Assembly: GCA_025934335.1 (NCBI GenBank)
Contig: JAICYG010000136.1
Span: 1-7,385 of the forward strand
Direction: 5' to 3'
Length of the DNA: 7,385 nt
Source: Thermoleophilia bacterium
GTDB lineage: Bacteria > Actinomycetota > Thermoleophilia > Gaiellales > Gaiellaceae
Shown here: piece after piece, positions 1 through 6,139 of the stretch
Layout: every line of letters starts with the position of its first letter
Position numbering within the stretch: position 1 is the stretch's first letter
Notes under the pieces: generated by a model
Database searches by the model: none
What the model was told of the DNA's origin: nothing
Seen by the model: only the letters and a program-made list of their open reading frames with translations
Translations under genes and position numbers: made by a program

Positions 1-2
1 GC

Positions 3-935
3 CAGGCGGTCGCGTGGGCGGCGCGGGAGCTCGGGATCTCGGCGACCGTGTTCATGCCCCAGGACGCGCCGATGGCGAAGGTCGAGGCGACGCGCAACTA
101 CGGCGCCGACACCGTGCTCACCGGCGCGATGTTCGACGACGCGCTCGCCGCCGCCGAGGCGCACGCGGCCGAGACCGGTGCGACGTTCGTGCACGCCTTC
201 GAGGACCCGAACGTGATCGCGGGCCAGGGCACCATCGGGCTCGAGCTGGCGGAGCAGCTGCCCGACGCGAAGACGTTCCTGCTCCCGATCGGCGGCGGCG
301 GGCTCGCCGCCGGGATCGCGACCGCGCTGCGCGAGCTGCGGCCGGGCGTGCGCCTCGTCGGCGTGCAGGCGGGCAAGACGGGCCGCGGCACGATCGCCGA
401 CGGGATCGCGGTGAAGCATCCGGGCGAGCTGACGATGTCGATCCTCGACGACCTGCTCGACGACCGCGTGCACGTCGAGGACGACGCGATCGCGGAGGCG
501 ATCACGCTGCTGCTCGAGCGCTCGAAGCTCGTCGTCGAGGGTGCCGGTGCGGCCTCGGTCGCCGCGCTCCTGCACGGCGGCGCGGGTGGGGAGGACGTCT
601 GCGCGCTGCTCTCGGGCGGGAACATCGACCCGACGCTGCTCGTCTCGGTGGTGCGTCACGGGCTCACGCGCGCGGGTCGCTACCTCGTGCTGCAGACGCG
701 TGTGCCGGACCGCCCGGGCGAGCTCGTCAAACTGCTCGAGCTGGTCGCCGCGGAGCGCGGCAACGTGCTCGAGATCCACCACCGCCGCGAGGGCGTCGGT
801 ATCGGCGTCGCGGAGACCGGGGTGGAGCTGACGGTGATCACGCGCGACGACGAGCACTGCAGCGACCTCGTCGCCGCGCTCGAGGCGCGCGGCTACCCGC
901 TCGACGCGGTCAGGCGCCGCAGCGGCGGAAGCTGA
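3..935 (+). CDS. ilvA: Threonine ammonia-lyase with C-terminal ACT domain (5' end outside window)
   Basis: PLP-dependent deamination of threonine to 2-oxobutyrate and ammonia in the cytosol, feeding isoleucine synthesis or propionyl-CoA formation. The reading frame is open from the window edge and about 310 residues are visible. They begin inside the catalytic domain at a stretch matching the family (residues 12-35, ISATVFMPQDAPMAKVEATR). The tetraglycine loop that binds the PLP phosphate, PIGGGGLAAG, is at about residues 95-104, and an SGGNIDP motif lies near 204-210. From about residue 225 an ACT-type regulatory domain follows (RYLVLQTRVPDRPGELVKLL and onward), as in the roughly 400-residue single-ACT form. 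The N-terminal 90 or so residues, including the Schiff-base lysine, are missing only because the window starts here. The GTG at 48 is not the real start, because homologous sequence continues upstream of it. The last 26 bp overlap the convergent persulfide dioxygenase gene. Whether it is biosynthetic or catabolic cannot be decided here; a serine/threonine dehydratase is the close alternative. Confidence 0.9.
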   Translation, partial: QAVAWAARELGISATVFMPQDAPMAKVEATRNYGADTVLTGAMFDDALAAAEAHAAETGATFVHAFEDPNVIAGQGTIGLELAEQLPDAKTFLLPIGGGGLAAGIATALRELRPGVRLVGVQAGKTGRGTIADGIAVKHPGELTMSILDDLLDDRVHVEDDAIAEAITLLLERSKLVVEGAGAASVAALLHGGAGGEDVCALLSGGNIDPTLLVSVVRHGLTRAGRYLVLQTRVPDRPGELVKLLELVAAERGNVLEIHHRREGVGIGVAETGVELTVITRDDEHCSDLVAALEARGYPLDAVRRRSGGS

Positions 936-2226
936 CGACGTCGCCGTCGAAGGTGGCGATGCCGCCGGGCGAGACGGCGCGCACGTCGAAGCCCTCGCGC
1001 GCGAGCAGCGACGCGGCGATCGCCGCGCGCGGGCCGCTCTCGCAGACGGTCACCACCGGCTTCGACCGCTCGAGCGCGCCGCAGCCGAGCTTGCGCAGAA
1101 GCCGGTACGGGATGTTGCGCGAGCCCGGGATGTACCCGTCGTCGCGCTCCGAGGCCTCGCGCACGTCGACGACCTGCACGCCCGGGTCGGCGAGGAGCTC
1201 CTTCAGCTGCCACACGTCGATCATGCCGAGCGTCTCGGCGGCGGCGGGCGCGAGCACGTAGCCGTCGATGCCGAAGATGCCGACCTTCCAGAGCGAGCGC
1301 GCCGCCGCGAGGGCCTCGTCGCGGTCGCGTGCGTGCAGCACCACGCGCTCGCCGGGCGCGAGCACGAAGGCCGCCTTCGTCGCGAACGACGAGGCTGTTA
1401 GCGGGACGCTGATCGCCCCCGGCACGTGCCCGGCCGCGTAGTCCTCGAACGGCCGCACGTCGAGCACCGTCGCGTCGCCCGCGGCGACGAGCTCCTCCGG
1501 CTCGTCCGGCAACGCGACCCACGGCCCACGGTTGAGCGCGACGACCCGCTCCGTCGTCGGCGGCCGCGGCGTCGAGACCGACGCGCTCACGAGCACGAAC
1601 TGCTGCACGTCGCGGAACGAGAGCGCCTCGTTCGTCTCGCGCTCCCGGCCGACCGTCGTCGAGCGTTCGCCGCTCATGTTGCCTCCGCACAACGAGCCGG
1701 CGACGTGGCCGGGGTAGACGTCGACGCCGTCGCCGAGCGCGGCGATCTTCGCGAGTGAGTGAAAGAGGTCCTCGGCGCCCTCGCGCGCTGCGACCGCGAG
1801 GTCGGGCCGCGCCGCGTCGCCGACGAAGAGCGAGTCGCCCGTCAGCACGAGCTGGTCGTCGACGACATACGCGGTGTGCTCGGGGCGGTGCCCGGGAGTG
1901 TGCAGCGCGCAGATGCGGACCGAGCCGGTCTCGACGACGTCCCCGTCGAGGAGCGGCTCGAATGGATACTCGGGCTCGGCGATCGGGCTGATCGCGACCG
2001 GCAGTCCGTGCTCGAGCGCGAAGCGGCCGTGTCCCGAGAGGTGGTCGGCATGCGTGTGCGTCTCGAGAATTCGCTCGATGCGCACGCCCTCCTCGGCGGC
2101 CGCCTCGAAGTACTGCTCGATCGCGAAGGCGGGGTCGACCACCACCGCGGAGCCCGTCTCCCGGTCGCCGACGAGGTACGAGGCGCAGCCGAGATCGTCG
2201 TCCACGAACTGCCGGAAGAGCAGCAC
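910..2226 (-). CDS. CstB-like persulfide dioxygenase-sulfurtransferase (MBL fold + pseudo-rhodanese + rhodanese)
   Basis: The GTG start at 2226 gives 438 residues. The metallo-beta-lactamase domain (about 1-200) carries HTHADH at 57-62, HTPGH at 109-113, the metal aspartate in TGDSLF (D131) and H174 in YPGH, the pattern of ETHE1-type Fe(II) persulfide dioxygenases. A GSLCGG motif (C180) follows. A first rhodanese-like domain (about 235-325) keeps LDVRPFEDYAAGHVPGA but has no cysteine at the catalytic loop (LHARDRDE). A second (about 335-435) has LDVRE-like residues and a complete C395-E-S-G-P-R loop. This three-part order and length match Staphylococcus CstB, which oxidises persulfide with O2 and yields thiosulfate; the function here is inferred from that family. 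It is the last gene of the operon, 35 bp after the acyl-CoA dehydrogenase. The start is uncertain: no good Shine-Dalgarno exists. In-frame TTG (2235) and CTG (2250, 6 nt after GAGG) are alternatives, and TACGCT lies 8 nt before the GTG. It could also be annotated simply as an MBL-fold hydrolase with rhodanese domains. Confidence 0.82.
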   Translation of the reverse strand: MLLFRQFVDDDLGCASYLVGDRETGSAVVVDPAFAIEQYFEAAAEEGVRIERILETHTHADHLSGHGRFALEHGLPVAISPIAEPEYPFEPLLDGDVVETGSVRICALHTPGHRPEHTAYVVDDQLVLTGDSLFVGDAARPDLAVAAREGAEDLFHSLAKIAALGDGVDVYPGHVAGSLCGGNMSGERSTTVGRERETNEALSFRDVQQFVLVSASVSTPRPPTTERVVALNRGPWVALPDEPEELVAAGDATVLDVRPFEDYAAGHVPGAISVPLTASSFATKAAFVLAPGERVVLHARDRDEALAAARSLWKVGIFGIDGYVLAPAAAETLGMIDVWQLKELLADPGVQVVDVREASERDDGYIPGSRNIPYRLLRKLGCGALERSKPVVTVCESGPRAAIAASLLAREGFDVRAVSPGGIATFDGDVVSFRRCGA

Positions 2227-2261
2227 GGCGTCCAAGCGTAACCGGTGCAGCGGCGGCCTCG

Positions 2262-3395
2262 CTACAGACCGAGGTGGCGGGCGATCACCATGCGCTGCAC
2301 CTCGTTCGTGCCCTCGCCGATCTCGAGGATCTTCTGGTCGCGATACAGGCGGGAGACGGCGTACTCGTCCATGAAGCCGTAGCCGCCGTGGATCTGCAGC
2401 GCCCAGTTCGCGGCGCGATGCGAGAGCTCGCCCGAGAAGAGCTTCGCCATCGCCGCCGAGCGGCGGAAGTCGCGGCCCTGGTCCTTCTCCCACGCCGCCT
2501 TCCAGACGAGCCCGCGCGCCGCCTCTATCTCGGTCGCCATGTCGACGAGCTTCTCCTGCACCGACTGGAACGCGGCGATCGGCTTGCCGAACTGCTCGCG
2601 CTCCTTCGCGTACGCGTAGGCGAGGTCGTAGCAGCCCTGCGCGAGGCCGACGCCCATCGCTGCGACCGAGATGCGGCCGCCGTCGAGGATCTGCAGGAAC
2701 TGGTGGAAGCCCGCGCCGCGCTCGCCGAGCAGGTTGCCCTCGGCGACGCGCGCGCCCTGGAACGAGAGCTCGCGCGTGTCGGACGCACGCCAGCCGAGCT
2801 TCTGCATCGGCGGCGAGATGACGTAGCCGGGCGTGCCGTTCGGGACGACGATGTTCGAGATCTCGCCCTCGCCGGTGAGAGCGGTGATCGTGACGCAGGC
2901 GGTGATGTCGGTGCCCGCGTTCGTGATGAACATCTTCGCGCCGTCGACAACCCACTCGCCGTCCTCGAGTCGGGCGGTCGTGCGCGTCGCGCCCGCGTCG
3001 GAGCCCGCGTTCGGCTCGGTCAGCCCGAACGCCGCGAGCTTCTTTCCGGAGGCGAGGTCGGGGAGCCACTGCCGCTTCTGCTCCTCGCTACCGAAGTACC
3101 AGATCGGCAGCGTGCCGAGCGAGTGGTGCGCGGCGACGGTGATCGCGACCGACGAGTCGATGCGCGTCAGCTCCTCGATCGCGAGCGCGTACGCGAGCGT
3201 GTCGGTGCCGCCGCCGCCGTACTCCTCGGGGATCGTCATCCCCATCAGCCCCAGCCCGGCGAGCTCGGCGACGAGCTCGTACGGGAAGCGCTTCTCGCGG
3301 TCGAGCTCCTCCGCGACCGGCGCCACCTTCTCGACCGCGAACTGCCGCACCGTGTCGCGCACGAGCTCGTGCTCCTCCGACAGGTCGAAGTTCAC
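2262..3395 (-). CDS. Acyl-CoA dehydrogenase
   Basis: FAD-dependent alpha,beta-dehydrogenation of acyl-CoA thioesters, the first step of beta-oxidation or of branched-chain acyl-CoA breakdown, passing electrons to ETF. The protein is 377 residues, the usual soluble length. The N-terminal helical domain (about 1-115) contains IPEEYGGGG. The middle beta domain has AFGLTEPNAGSD (122-133), the FAD/substrate signature, and WVVDGAKMFITN (148-159). The C-terminal domain holds REQFGKPIAAFQSVQ (266-280) and QIHGGYGFMDEYAVSRLYRD (334-353). It ends in EIGEGTNEVQRM, with E361 at the position of the catalytic base of short- and medium-chain enzymes. Isovaleryl-CoA dehydrogenases have their base elsewhere, so a short-chain or general acyl-CoA type is more likely; exact chain length cannot be read from sequence. 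Its GTG start overlaps the aminopeptidase stop as GTGA, with GGAGGAG five bases upstream, so translation is probably coupled. Confidence 0.93.
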   Translation of the reverse strand: MNFDLSEEHELVRDTVRQFAVEKVAPVAEELDREKRFPYELVAELAGLGLMGMTIPEEYGGGGTDTLAYALAIEELTRIDSSVAITVAAHHSLGTLPIWYFGSEEQKRQWLPDLASGKKLAAFGLTEPNAGSDAGATRTTARLEDGEWVVDGAKMFITNAGTDITACVTITALTGEGEISNIVVPNGTPGYVISPPMQKLGWRASDTRELSFQGARVAEGNLLGERGAGFHQFLQILDGGRISVAAMGVGLAQGCYDLAYAYAKEREQFGKPIAAFQSVQEKLVDMATEIEAARGLVWKAAWEKDQGRDFRRSAAMAKLFSGELSHRAANWALQIHGGYGFMDEYAVSRLYRDQKILEIGEGTNEVQRMVIARHLGL

Positions 3396-4717
3396 AGGAG
3401 CTCCTCCGCGAGCTCGACGATCAGCCGCACGCCGTAGCCGGTGCCGCCCTGGTCGAGCGCGTAGTCCGGCCGGCGCCGCTCGATGTAGGCGGGCGCGACG
3501 TCGAAGTGCGCCCAGGGCCCGTCACCCGCGAATTCGCGCAGCAGCTCGGCGGCCAGGATCGCGCTTCCCTCGCCGAGGTCGGAGGCGTTCTTCATGTCGG
3601 CGAAGTCGGAGTCGATGTAGCGGCGGTAGCGCGGGTGGAGCGGGAAGCGCCACGCGAGGTCGCCGCTCCGTTCCGACGCGCGGTCGACCGCGCCGGCAAA
3701 CGTCTCGTCGTTGCAGAACCAGCCGGCGTAGAGGTCGCCGAGTGCGCGCACCATCGCGCCGGTGAGGGTCGCGAAGTCGGCGATGTGCGTCGCGCCGTTC
3801 GACCGCGCGTAGTGCAGTGCATCGGCGAGGATCAGCCGTCCTTCGGCGTCGGTGTTGATGATCTCGATCGTCTTGCCGTTCGAGATGCGGAGGATGTCCC
3901 CCGGCCTGTAGGCGGCGTCGCCCTGCACGTTCTCGGTCGCGGCGACCACGGTGAGGACGCGGAGCGGCAGGCCGAGCTCGGCGATCGCCGCCGTCGCCTC
4001 GATCACCGCCGCGCCGCCGGACATGTCTCCCTTCATGTCCTGCATACGGAGCGCCTTCTTCAGGGAGATTCCCCCGGAGTCGAACGTGACCGCCTTTCCG
4101 ACGAGGCCGAGCATCACGTCGCCGCGCGCGCCGGGCGGCTCGTGGCGCATGACGATCAGCTGCGGCTCCCGGCCGCTACCGGCCGCGACGGCCGCGAGGC
4201 CGCCCATGCCGCGTTCGTGAATCCAGTCGCGGCCGTGCGCCTCGACCGTCAGGTGGCCGCCCGCGAGGCCGCGCGCGTGCTCCGCGAGCGCCTCCGCGGT
4301 CAGGTCGTTCGGCGGGCGGTTCGCGAGGTTGCGGGTCGCGTCGAGGTGGCGCACGACCACCTCCTGACGTGCCGCGAGCTCCTGCAGCTCGGCGGGAGCG
4401 TCGAGCGCCAGCGTCAGCTCGGCGCGGGCGTCGTAGCGCTCCTTGTAGAGCCCGGCGTCGTAGGCGCCGTACGCCGTGCCCTCGACGATCGCGCGCACCT
4501 CGTCGGCGGTCGTCGCGCTCCAGGCGATCGCGCCGCCGTCGCGTCTGAGGGAGCGGGCGGCGTGCGCGGCCGCGGCGCGGAGGCCGTCGTGGCCGGGCAG
4601 TTCCGGCGCGCCGACGCGGAGCTCGGCGCCGTCGCGGCGCACCTCGGCGGCGCCGAGGCCGGGGTCGAGTCGCGCCCGGACGTCGCCGTCCGCGGCCTTC
4701 CTGGTCTCCACCCGCAC
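3392..4717 (-). CDS. pepA: M17-family leucyl aminopeptidase with shortened N-terminal domain
   Basis: Cytosolic di-metal aminopeptidase that removes N-terminal residues from peptides, usually as a hexamer. With the GTG start at 4717 it has 441 residues. All active-site residues are present: K208, D213 and K220 in VGKAVTFDSGGISLK, D231 in MKGDMSGG, and D290, E292 and R294 in NTDAEGRL. Set against E. coli PepA numbering (K270, D275, K282, D293, D352, E354, R356) the offset is a constant 62, and total length also differs by 62 (441 against 503). The catalytic half is therefore full length and the shortening lies entirely in the N-terminal macro-like domain, which lacks the usual ADALVVG-type strand. 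Longer frames open to 4774 (ATG) and 4888, but that extra sequence has no family resemblance and runs into the divergent AIM24 gene. A TAGAGT hexamer 8 nt before 4717 supports that start; the GTG at 4711 is possible. It is the first gene of the three-gene minus-strand operon. Confidence 0.9.
   Translation of the reverse strand: MRVETRKAADGDVRARLDPGLGAAEVRRDGAELRVGAPELPGHDGLRAAAAHAARSLRRDGGAIAWSATTADEVRAIVEGTAYGAYDAGLYKERYDARAELTLALDAPAELQELAARQEVVVRHLDATRNLANRPPNDLTAEALAEHARGLAGGHLTVEAHGRDWIHERGMGGLAAVAAGSGREPQLIVMRHEPPGARGDVMLGLVGKAVTFDSGGISLKKALRMQDMKGDMSGGAAVIEATAAIAELGLPLRVLTVVAATENVQGDAAYRPGDILRISNGKTIEIINTDAEGRLILADALHYARSNGATHIADFATLTGAMVRALGDLYAGWFCNDETFAGAVDRASERSGDLAWRFPLHPRYRRYIDSDFADMKNASDLGEGSAILAAELLREFAGDGPWAHFDVAPAYIERRRPDYALDQGGTGYGVRLIVELAEELL
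3401..3407 (-). promoter_or_regulatory. Strong ribosome binding site of the acyl-CoA dehydrogenase gene
   Basis: GGAGGAG on the minus strand, five bases before the GTG start at 3395. It lies inside the last codons of the aminopeptidase gene, whose TGA stop shares bases with the start codon. It fixes the dehydrogenase start and supports translational coupling. Confidence 0.85.
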
Positions 4718-4725
4718 CGGTGGCG

Positions 4726-4731
4726 ACTCTA
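4726..4731 (-). promoter_or_regulatory. Candidate -10 hexamer of the aminopeptidase operon
   Basis: TAGAGT on the minus strand fits the actinobacterial TANNNT -10 pattern. Transcription would start near 4719, only about two bases before the GTG at 4717, giving a leaderless or near-leaderless mRNA. No Shine-Dalgarno is visible before this GTG and no convincing -35 hexamer is present. This is a motif match plus position, not proof. Confidence 0.45.
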
Positions 4732-4737
4732 GCCAGC

Positions 4738-4766
4738 TTGGCCCGGGGGCGTCCGGGGCATAGCAT
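4738..4766 (+). promoter_or_regulatory. Candidate promoter of the AIM24 gene (leaderless)
   Basis: TTGGCC (4738-4743, four of six matches to TTGACA), a 17-bp spacer, and TAGCAT (4761-4766, TANNNT). The predicted first transcribed base falls on 4773, the A of the ATG, so the mRNA would be leaderless; no Shine-Dalgarno precedes this ATG. Its -35 box lies six bases from the -10 hexamer of the divergent aminopeptidase operon, so the two polymerase sites would overlap. Confidence 0.55.
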
Positions 4767-4772
4767 CGGCGC

Positions 4773-5486
4773 ATGGAGGCGACCGTTCGCGATGGGCAGG
4801 CGCCGGCGGTCGTCGTCGCGCTGCAGGCGGGCGAGCAGCTGACCTCGGAGGCGGGCGCGATGATGTTCGTCTCCGGGGACATCGCCATGGACGTCGAGAT
4901 GCCCGGCGGCCTCGCCGGCGGGCTGAAGCGGAAGCTTCTCGCCGGCGAGAGCCTCTTCCTGACCCGCTACCGGGCGAACGGGGCCGGCGCGGTCGGGATC
5001 ACGGGGCCGTTCCCGGGCTCGATCCGGCAGCACGAGCTCGACGGCGAGATCATCTGCGAGAAGCACGCCTACCTCGCCCATTTCGGCGACGTCGAGATCG
5101 AGAGCGCGTTCGCGCAGCGGCTCGGCATGGGGATCGGAGGCGGCGGTGAGGGCTTCTTCCTGCAGCGGCTGCGAGGGAACGGGACGGTGTGGCTCCACGG
5201 CGGCGGCGACTTCCTCGACTTCGACCTCGCCGCCGGGCAGAGGCTGATCGTCGACACCGGGTGCATGGTCATGATCGAGCCGACGGTCAAGTACGACGTG
5301 AAGCTGCAGGGCGGCGTCACGAAGAGCCTCTTCGGAGGCGAGGGGCTCTTCCTGGTGCACATGACGGGGCCGGGCCGTGTGACCCTGCAGACGCTGCCGT
5401 TCTCGCGCACCGCGCGGCGCGTGCTCGCGGCGGCGGGCGGCGGCAAGGGCGAGAGCGGCGGCCTCCTCGGGTCAATCCTCGAATAG
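4773..5486 (+). CDS. AIM24 family protein (TIGR00266/DUF124 type)
   Basis: A 237-residue soluble beta-rich protein of the family named after yeast mitochondrial AIM24; its biochemical role in bacteria is not established. Visible family traits are an N-terminal LQAGEQLTSEAGAMMFVSGDIAMDVEMPGG (about 17-46), then KRKLLAGESLFLTRYRANGAG (about 52-72), and a later internal echo of this unit, VTKSLFGGEGLFLVHMTGPGRVTLQTLP. The repeated glycine-rich GES/GEG-LF-L strands fit the family's pseudo-repeated beta fold. There is no signal peptide or membrane segment. The ATG at 4773 is chosen because it is the only start with a fitting upstream signal (TAGCAT, 6 nt before) and it agrees with the family N-terminus. 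It is the first gene of the plus-strand cluster; the next gene starts 10 bp after its stop. The C-terminal tail is Gly/Ser-rich and probably flexible. Confidence 0.88.
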   Translation: MEATVRDGQAPAVVVALQAGEQLTSEAGAMMFVSGDIAMDVEMPGGLAGGLKRKLLAGESLFLTRYRANGAGAVGITGPFPGSIRQHELDGEIICEKHAYLAHFGDVEIESAFAQRLGMGIGGGGEGFFLQRLRGNGTVWLHGGGDFLDFDLAAGQRLIVDTGCMVMIEPTVKYDVKLQGGVTKSLFGGEGLFLVHMTGPGRVTLQTLPFSRTARRVLAAAGGGKGESGGLLGSILE

Positions 5487-5489
5487 GAG
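5486..5489 (+). promoter_or_regulatory. Ribosome binding site deciding the start of the small helical protein gene
   Basis: GGAG with a 7-base spacer to the ATG at 5497. Two in-frame GTG codons at 5491 and 5494 lie too close to it (one and four bases), so ATG 5497 is preferred. Confidence 0.7.
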
Positions 5490-5496
5490 CGTGGTG

Positions 5497-5784
5497 ATGG
5501 GACTTCTGGACAAGGCGAAGCAGGCGGCCGAGCAGGCGGCGGCGAAGGCGCGGGAGGGCGTGGAGGACGTCCAGGCGAAGCGCGACCTCTCGCAGGCCTA
5601 CAACGAGCTCGGCAAGGCGGCGTTCGAGCTGGCCGAGAGCGGCGAGCTGTCGCATCCCGGCCTCGAGGCTGCCGTTGAGCGCGTGCGCTCGGCGCAGGCG
5701 AAGGCCGGCTCCGACGGAGGCGCCGCGGAGGCGTCAGCGGACACGTCCTACGACGCGAGCCAGCCGCCTGCCATGCCCACGTAG
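5497..5784 (+). CDS. Small Ala/Glu/Lys-rich helical protein of unknown function
   Basis: A protein of 95 residues that I do not recognise as a named family. The first half, from MGLLDKAKQAAEQAAAKARE through about residue 68, is a heptad-like pattern of Ala, Lys, Glu and Leu expected to form long amphipathic helices or a coiled coil. It includes QAYNELGKAAFELAESGELSHPGLEAAVERVRSAQ, which reads like a helical hairpin turning at GELSHPG. The tail (about 70-95) is Gly/Ser/Asp/Pro-rich and likely disordered. There is no signal peptide, membrane segment or cysteine. It follows the AIM24 gene by 10 bp with its own good ribosome binding site, so the two are almost certainly co-transcribed. A role as a helper or membrane-surface partner of AIM24 is only a guess from context. 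Confidence 0.78.
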   Translation: MGLLDKAKQAAEQAAAKAREGVEDVQAKRDLSQAYNELGKAAFELAESGELSHPGLEAAVERVRSAQAKAGSDGGAAEASADTSYDASQPPAMPT

Positions 5785-5797
5785 GGCGCCCGCCAGG

Positions 5798-5803
5798 TAC
5801 GGT
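5798..5803 (+). promoter_or_regulatory. Candidate -10 hexamer before the SCP2 gene
   Basis: TACGGT (TANNNT pattern), 7 nt before the GTG at 5811, which would put transcription start at 5810-5811. No ribosome binding site at normal spacing and no -35 match are visible. It suggests an internal, leaderless promoter in addition to read-through from the AIM24 gene. Confidence 0.35.
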
Positions 5804-5810
5804 TCCGGCC

Positions 5811-6113
5811 GTGCCAGCCAAGGAGTTCTTCGACAACCTGGAATCGCGCGCCGACGCGGGGAAGCTCGCGGGTATGAGCAACTCGTACCTCTTCGACATC
5901 GAGGGCGAGGGGCAGTGGCTCGTCACGGTCGCCGACGGAAAGCTGAACGTGGCGGAGGGGGGCGGCGACGCCGACGCGACGATCACGACGTCCGCGGAGA
6001 CGTTCGACAAGATCGTCGCCGGCGAGCAGAACCCGACCACGGCCTACATGACCGGCAAGCTGAAGATCAAGGGCGACCTCGGCGCCGCCATGAAGCTGCA
6101 GAAGCTGTTCTGA
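5811..6113 (+). CDS. Single-domain SCP2 sterol-carrier family protein
   Basis: A 100-residue protein made of one SCP2 lipid-binding domain. The family forms a hydrophobic pocket that binds fatty acids, acyl-CoAs or sterol-like lipids; the ligand here is unknown. An N-terminal helix (AKEFFDNLESRADAGKLAGM) leads into beta strands (SYLFDIEGEGQWLVTVADGKLNVAEG). Then come the family's DADATITTSAETFDKIVAGEQNPTTAYMTGKLKIKGD (about 54-90) and a C-terminal helix AAMKLQKLF. The DATITTS-ETF-KIVAGE and GKLKIKGD segments are diagnostic. The GTG start is 26 bp after the small helical gene and includes the whole first helix. The nearest AGG (5795-5797) is 13 bases away, too far to be a convincing ribosome site. 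The stop is followed by a hairpin and then the palindromic repeat element. Confidence 0.88.
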   Translation: MPAKEFFDNLESRADAGKLAGMSNSYLFDIEGEGQWLVTVADGKLNVAEGGGDADATITTSAETFDKIVAGEQNPTTAYMTGKLKIKGDLGAAMKLQKLF

Positions 6114-6136
6114 TCGCCGCCTCGACGGCGGGATCA
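6111..6136 (+). terminator. Stem-loop just after the SCP2 gene, possible terminator
   Basis: TGAT-CGCCG, loop CCTCGA, CGGCG-(GG bulge)-ATCA, starting in the SCP2 stop codon. The 5-bp GC core is closed by a second 4-bp stem. No U-run follows, so if it terminates it is not a classical intrinsic terminator; it may just be chance structure in GC-rich DNA. Confidence 0.3.
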
Positions 6137-6139
6137 GAA

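Noticed and set aside
14..1261. 415-residue plus-strand frame across the threonine ammonia-lyase and the opposite end of the CstB-like gene
   Set aside because: Low-complexity Arg/Ala/Gly translation; it overlaps two clearly real genes in other frames.
910..3069. Continuous 719-codon minus-strand frame suggesting a larger fusion with the CstB-like protein
   Set aside because: The part before about 2250 is an Arg-rich shadow of the acyl-CoA dehydrogenase in another frame; family similarity starts only at LLFRQF.
2274..3437. 387-residue open frame on the plus strand opposite the acyl-CoA dehydrogenase
   Set aside because: Arg/Ala/Leu/Asp-rich composition without any recognisable motif; it exactly shadows a gene with all family signatures. 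High-GC coding DNA opens such frames.
4718..4888. N-terminal extension of the aminopeptidase to the ATG at 4774 or the start at 4888
   Set aside because: The extra residues do not resemble the M17 N-terminal domain and lie in the divergent promoter and opposite the AIM24 coding region. The ATG at 4774 is just the palindromic CATG of the AIM24 start, although a 460-residue form cannot be fully excluded.
5069..6040. 323-residue minus-strand frame opposite AIM24, the small helical gene and SCP2
   Set aside because: Ser/Pro/Arg-rich antisense shadow crossing three real genes and their spacers.
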